Assembly: GCA_002782305.1 (NCBI GenBank)
Contig: PFHN01000074.1
Coordinates: forward strand, 1-14,899
Length of the DNA stretch: 14,899 bases
DNA from: Candidatus Moranbacteria bacterium CG_4_8_14_3_um_filter_41_13
GTDB lineage: Bacteria > Patescibacteriota > Minisyncoccia > Moranbacterales > UBA1568
Direction of reading: 5' to 3'
How positions within the stretch are numbered: the first letter of the stretch is position 1; every line of letters begins with the position of its first letter. The notes under the pieces were generated by a model. The model did not search any database. It had not been told where the DNA came from and saw only the letters and a program-made list of their open reading frames with translations. Positions 11,352-14,899 of this stretch are shown piece after piece. Made by a program: the position numbers and the translations under genes.

Positions 11352-11395
11352 AGAATTATTTTTTAAAAGATTTTATATTACATTTATATGATTTC

Positions 11396-11424
11396 AGTAT
11401 AGAGGATTTTGTGAAGATTCGCAA
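11396..11424 (-). promoter_or_regulatory. Promoter of the Hsp20 gene
   Basis: On the minus strand TTGCGA (11419-11424) and TATACT (11396-11401) are 17 bases apart. The start would be near 11389, with a leader of about 38 bases that is very rich in A and T. It is of the housekeeping type. I see neither CIRCE nor an obvious heat-shock sigma motif. Confidence 0.65.
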
Positions 11425-11452
11425 GCTGTCACTATGTAATGTGGTGGTTTCT

Positions 11453-11956
11453 CTATACCTGAAAGAAAACGATGATATTGAAGAGGAGATGTATGCCAAT
11501 AGCAGAGGATACATACCATACGTTCCTGCGTGAGAAGAGGGTAGTGGCTTCCTGCTCGGAAGAGAGGAATGCTTCTATCAAGAGAGCACTTGTTCCTATG
11601 TGTAAAAGTGTTGTTTGAAGAAATGGGAGTAAAGAAAGAGTTGTGTCTGTCTGGAAAGAAAAGAGACCTTCTAGGAGAGAGAAACCTATGCCGAAGAAGA
11701 GGGCGTATACTATCTTCGTAAGCCGTGACAGAGGTGCTTTTTTTCGGAAAATAGCGCCGTTTCGATAACGAAAAAGGAGCACTCCTTTCATAAGTTCTTC
11801 GATAGAGGCGAGAATGAATAAGGAGAAGAGCATGGAGAGTGAGAATATATTTCCGAAATTAAGGGAAAGGGAGAGGATGCTGATAATAAGAAATTCTAAG
11901 AGCAGTGCCAAGCTTGATGTGAGAAGACCGAAAACAAAGAGAAGGATAAAAGACAT
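11453..11956 (-). CDS. PrsW-like intramembrane protease family protein
   Basis: PrsW and the related CPBP (CAAX-like) proteins are membrane proteins with metal-binding residues in their helices; PrsW of Bacillus starts the degradation of an anti-sigma factor. This 167-residue protein is almost all membrane helices. The family residues are present: EELMKG (E53, E54, K57), GFSLLEG (E96), H119 in LLHIGTSALL, and H156 with N160 in GIHLLFN. It is shorter than PrsW (about 220 residues), so it is a compact member. Whether it is active is not known. The gene starts three bases after the valS stop and is probably co-transcribed and translationally coupled. A link to the putative anti-sigma factor encoded at 1794 is tempting but rests only on family knowledge. 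Confidence 0.75.
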   Translation of the reverse strand: MSFILLFVFGLLTSSLALLLEFLIISILSLSLNFGNIFSLSMLFSLFILASIEELMKGVLLFRYRNGAIFRKKAPLSRLTKIVYALFFGIGFSLLEGLFSFQTDTTLSLLPFLQTTLLHIGTSALLIEAFLSSEQEATTLFSRRNVWYVSSAIGIHLLFNIIVFFQV

Positions 11957-11959
11957 ATT

Positions 11960-14557
11960 TTATAATGCGTGAAGTGATATGAGGTGATGGTCGATTTCTG
12001 CAAGTTCTTTTTCTATAAGCTTCAGTTTCTCTTGTTCGGCAAGAATAATTTCTGGTTTGGCTCTGTCTATGAAGTTTTTGTTTTCGAGCTTCAGCTTCAG
12101 TAATGATCGATATTTTTCTTTCTCAGCTTTCTCTCTCTCGAAACGTATACGTTCTTTATTCGTGTCGATAGCACCATCGAGGTGGAGGAAAATCTGAAGG
12201 GATCCTGACTGTATCAGGATGGTGTTATTTTTGCTTTGTTCGTGAGTGTGTAAAATTTCCTCGATGCGAGCCAAACGTTTGAACATTGCTTCGTTGGCGC
12301 TGATAATACTTTCCGACGTGCTATTGACGCTCACCGTAATTTTTTTTGCTGGTTCGATGTGATAGGTGGCGCGGGTATTACGAATAGTGATGATGAGATT
12401 TTTTATTAGGTCAAATGGATTTTCTGGTGAAGGTTTTTCAGTCGTTTTATCAGATGTAGGCCAAGAGGAGATCATCAGGAGTGTATTCTTCTCTGGATAG
12501 AAGGTCTGATGAATGGCCTCAGTAACGTAAGGGATAAATGGATGCCAGAGTTTCAGAATGGTTTCAAAAACAAATGTAAGAACAACATCATTCTTTTCTA
12601 TTTTGTGAATCTCGACATACCAGTCGGCAAATTCGTTCCAAGTAAAATCACGTAATTTTTCTCCTGCGAGAGAAAGTTGATAGTTTTCTAGGAGAGAAGT
12701 TATTTCTCCGACGATACTATTGAGCCGACCAAGAATCCATCGATCTGCGTCAGTTTTTGGTTGTGGACTGCCACTTTTTCTTTCGTCGTCCTTGTTTTGG
12801 ATACTCATCACGTAACGTCCAATATTCCAGAGTTTATTGGCAAAATTTCGATAGGTCGCTATTTTCTCTTCATAGAGGCGGAAGTCGAGTCCTGGTGTCG
12901 CCCCCAAAGTGAGGCTGAGACGTACGGCGTCAGCACCAAAACGATCGATCATTTCAAGGACATTAATGCCATTCCCTTTGGATTTTGACATTTTTTGACC
13001 TTCTTTGTCGCGGACAAGCCCAGTGAAATAGAGGTGTTTGAATGGAGACATTTTTGTTTTGTAAAAACCAAACATCACCATCCTTGTTGCCCAAAAGAAG
13101 AGGAGATCGCGACCCATTACCATAAAATCAGTAGGGTAGAAATCCTTCACATCCTTCGTATCTGGGTATCCGAGTGTGGTATACGGCCATTGCCCTGAAG
13201 AGAACCATGTATCAAGGGTATCAGGATCCTGCTCCCATCCAGATCCCTCTGGAGCGGTAATTCCGCAATATATTTCGGCATCTCTATACCATACGGGTAT
13301 TCGGTGTCCCCACCAAAGTTGTCTCGAAATACACCAATCATGAAGGTTCTCAAGCCAGTGTATCATCTGTCCCTTCATATTCTCTGGATGGAAAATAATA
13401 GTGTTGCTCTCGAGTGCCTTGATAGATTCTTTCTTGAGTGAATATTTTTGAGCATCGACGTTGACAAACCATTGTTTGGAAACGAGCGGTTCGATGGATG
13501 TTTTGCAACGTTCACATTGTGAGAGGCTAATGATATGATCTTGCTCGCCTTCAAAGAGATGAAGAGTATTGAGATCTGTAAGAATTTTTGTGCGTGCCTC
13601 CATTACTGACAGTCCAGCATATATTCCACCAAGACTCGTAATCATTCCTTTTTCATCGATGACTTGAAGAACTTCTAGTGAATGATCTCTACCAATTTCC
13701 CAGTCGAGAGGATCGTGAGCAGGAGTGATTTTCACGGCGCCAGTGCCAAAATCTTTATCGATACGATTACTGGCAATAATAGGAATTTCACGATTTGTCA
13801 ACGGAAGAAGGACAACTTTTCCTATCAGCGTTTTATAACGTTCATCATCTGGATGGACAGCTACAGCGGTATCACCGAGCATCGTCTCTGGGCGCGTTGT
13901 AGCAACAACAATATACTCGTTTGAATCCTTGAGAGGATATTTGAGGGAATAAATTTTTCCTGGAATATCTTTGTGAATGACTTCAACATCAGAGAGTGCG
14001 GTGGCACAGCGAGGACACCAATTAATAATACGTTCTCCACGATAGATCATACCATCGTGGTACATTTGAACAAATGTCTCAATAGCACGTCTCGATACTT
14101 CGGTATCGAGAGTAAAGGTTTCTCTGCTCCAGTCAGCCGAGAGACCAATACGCTTCTCTTGCGAACGCATATAATTTGCTCGATCGACACAGAAATCATA
14201 GGTAGCTTCATAGAATTTTTCCCGACCGAGATCAAAGCGAGTAATACCTTGTTCATTTTCTAGTTTTTTTTCAAATACCACTTGAGTTTGGATACCAGCA
14301 TGATCTTTACCAGGAAGGAGGAGGGATTTTTTGCCCTTCATTCGCTCGAAACGACCAAAAATATCCATAACGGTATAGCCAGAAGCATGGCCAAGATGGA
14401 GCTCTCCGTTAGCGTTGGGTGGAGGGAGGATGTTTGCATAGCGTATATCAGAATCGATATTGTCGGGGTTGAAAAAACCACTCTCTTCCCATAGGGCATA
14501 GAGCTTGTTTTCCCATTCGTTTGCATTATATGCGGTAGTAATCGGTTGTTCTTCCAT
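11960..14557 (-). CDS. valS: Valine-tRNA ligase
   Basis: ValRS joins valine to tRNA-Val in the cytoplasm. The 865-residue length is normal. The class I signatures are HLGH (54-57, after LPPPNANGEL) and KMSKS (522-526, in DKEGQKMSKSKGNG). The editing domain has TTRPETMLGDTAVAV and DFGTGAVKITPAHD. Cysteine pairs CPRC (181-184) and CERC (348-351) are present. The anticodon-binding domain is at about 600-740. A C-terminal coiled-coil arm (about 795-865, KAEKEKYRSLLKLKLENKNF ...) is typical of ValRS and absent in IleRS. ATG 14557 has no Shine-Dalgarno site but a strong promoter whose -10 ends seven bases upstream. tsaD lies just upstream and the PrsW-like gene three bases downstream. The KMSKS and HLGH sites are intact. 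Confidence 0.97.
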   Translation of the reverse strand: MEEQPITTAYNANEWENKLYALWEESGFFNPDNIDSDIRYANILPPPNANGELHLGHASGYTVMDIFGRFERMKGKKSLLLPGKDHAGIQTQVVFEKKLENEQGITRFDLGREKFYEATYDFCVDRANYMRSQEKRIGLSADWSRETFTLDTEVSRRAIETFVQMYHDGMIYRGERIINWCPRCATALSDVEVIHKDIPGKIYSLKYPLKDSNEYIVVATTRPETMLGDTAVAVHPDDERYKTLIGKVVLLPLTNREIPIIASNRIDKDFGTGAVKITPAHDPLDWEIGRDHSLEVLQVIDEKGMITSLGGIYAGLSVMEARTKILTDLNTLHLFEGEQDHIISLSQCERCKTSIEPLVSKQWFVNVDAQKYSLKKESIKALESNTIIFHPENMKGQMIHWLENLHDWCISRQLWWGHRIPVWYRDAEIYCGITAPEGSGWEQDPDTLDTWFSSGQWPYTTLGYPDTKDVKDFYPTDFMVMGRDLLFFWATRMVMFGFYKTKMSPFKHLYFTGLVRDKEGQKMSKSKGNGINVLEMIDRFGADAVRLSLTLGATPGLDFRLYEEKIATYRNFANKLWNIGRYVMSIQNKDDERKSGSPQPKTDADRWILGRLNSIVGEITSLLENYQLSLAGEKLRDFTWNEFADWYVEIHKIEKNDVVLTFVFETILKLWHPFIPYVTEAIHQTFYPEKNTLLMISSWPTSDKTTEKPSPENPFDLIKNLIITIRNTRATYHIEPAKKITVSVNSTSESIISANEAMFKRLARIEEILHTHEQSKNNTILIQSGSLQIFLHLDGAIDTNKERIRFEREKAEKEKYRSLLKLKLENKNFIDRAKPEIILAEQEKLKLIEKELAEIDHHLISLHAL

Positions 14558-14564
14558 ATTATTT

Positions 14565-14593
14565 AGAATACCACTCTGCAGGCTTTATTTCAA
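14565..14593 (-). promoter_or_regulatory. Strong promoter for a leaderless valS mRNA, overlapping the tsaD stop
   Basis: On the minus strand TTGAAA (14588-14593) overlaps the tsaD stop codon. TG-G-TATTCT (hexamer 14565-14570) follows with a 17-base spacer and an extended -10. The hexamer ends seven bases before the valS ATG, so the RNA would start at or within a base or two of the start codon. Confidence 0.68.
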
Positions 14594-14899
14594 TATGAGA
14601 AATTCTGTAAGGGTAAATTGGCATTGGGATCGAGAGAGAGAGGAGTGTCTTTCAGTTGTTTCTTCTGCTCTTCATTCATACGCTCGTAGCGGAAAGCAGC
14701 AGCGATGCCGATCATGACTGCATTATCGAGTGAGTAGGTGAATTCTGGCGTCAGAAAACTCGTTTTTTCACTCAGAAGCTTTACTTCTAAGTTTAATTCA
14801 TCGAGAGTATTTTGTAATCGTTCACGGAGTCTCGTGTTAGCTGATACGCCACCGGCAATGACAAATGTTTTTGGATGATAGCGTGTGATAGCTTTTTTT
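14590..14899 (-). CDS. tsaD: tRNA threonylcarbamoyladenosine synthesis protein TsaD, C-terminal part (5' end outside window)
   Basis: TsaD transfers the threonylcarbamoyl group to A37 of tRNAs that read ANN codons. The frame enters from the right edge and ends at TGA (14590-14592), giving 102 residues. They contain the family's C-terminal motifs: FVIAGGVSANTRLRERL (for the GGV-A-AN nucleotide-site segment), TPEFTYSLDNAVMIGIAAAF (for the DNA-A-MI motif) and a final tail of about 35 residues. The catalytic N-terminal half, including the metal-binding histidines, is outside the window. It lies 32 bases before valS on the same strand. Ending in TGA at the expected place supports use of TGA as stop in this organism. 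Confidence 0.92.
   Translation of the reverse strand, partial: KKAITRYHPKTFVIAGGVSANTRLRERLQNTLDELNLEVKLLSEKTSFLTPEFTYSLDNAVMIGIAAAFRYERMNEEQKKQLKDTPLSLDPNANLPLQNFSY

Noticed and set aside
11352..11452. CIRCE element before the Hsp20 gene
   Set aside because: No TTAGCACTC-type inverted repeat is present. The promoter is of the ordinary housekeeping type.
12761..14494. Several + strand open frames opposite valS
   Set aside because: valS is intact over the whole length with all class I motifs, so these are shadows.

Overview
The window looks like a chromosomal piece of a bacterium with a small, streamlined genome, most likely a member of the Patescibacteria (Candidate Phyla Radiation), probably of the Parcubacteria type. 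That placement is an inference. It rests on AT-rich sequence, compact genes, four tRNA genes without an encoded CCA end, few Shine-Dalgarno sites, and a typical mix of families: a small SET protein, a DUF2892 pair, a slipin, a DUF1003 protein with a coiled coil, a VanW-like protein, an M23 peptidase and a PrsW-like membrane protein. Reading TGA as stop fits the tsaD end, so nothing points to a recoded TGA.

Left part (1-4955, all + strand). The tail of an unidentified gene ends in a strong terminator, followed by a SET-domain protein. Then comes a probable envelope-stress module: a small secreted protein, an ECF sigma factor, an overlapping three-helix membrane protein that is the likely anti-sigma factor, and a DUF2892 protein with a helical outer domain. 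After a hairpin and a new promoter come a 66-residue DUF2892 protein and a slipin (SPFH protein). A basic protein of unknown function has its own strong promoter and a good ribosome binding site.

Middle part (5016-8703). A DUF1003-like membrane protein with a heptad-repeat coiled coil is divergent from a two-gene flavin cassette: an anchored FMN-binding-domain protein with a changed attachment motif, and an ApbE flavin transferase. A complete LexA-type self-cleaving repressor follows, then an M23 metallopeptidase without a signal peptide, then tRNA-Arg(TCG).

tRNA part (8630-9430). tRNA-Arg(TCG) on + faces tRNA-His(GTG), tRNA-Arg(TCT) and tRNA-Lys(CTT) on the minus strand. This is the least ordinary stretch. 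Just past the 3' ends of tRNA-His and tRNA-Arg(TCT) lie partial copies of their own 3' ends. The His copy carries a 21-base palindromic insertion. The Arg copy is separated from the real gene by about 140 bases holding three hairpins. In both, the break is at the same bond of the T-loop, between positions 56 and 57. This suggests small gene-less elements, or their remains, acting at the T-loop of tRNA genes.

Right part (9452-14899, all minus strand). In transcription order: tsaD (5' end outside the window), valS, a PrsW-like membrane protein, an Hsp20 chaperone with its own promoter and terminator, and a secreted VanW-like protein.

A recurring feature is a TANNNT -10 box ending 6 or 7 bases before the ATG of genes that lack a Shine-Dalgarno site (SET, secreted protein, ECF sigma, DUF1003, valS). 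These genes are probably transcribed as leaderless mRNAs. The two genes with clear Shine-Dalgarno sites either sit inside an operon (slipin) or have a longer leader (unknown gene at 4569).
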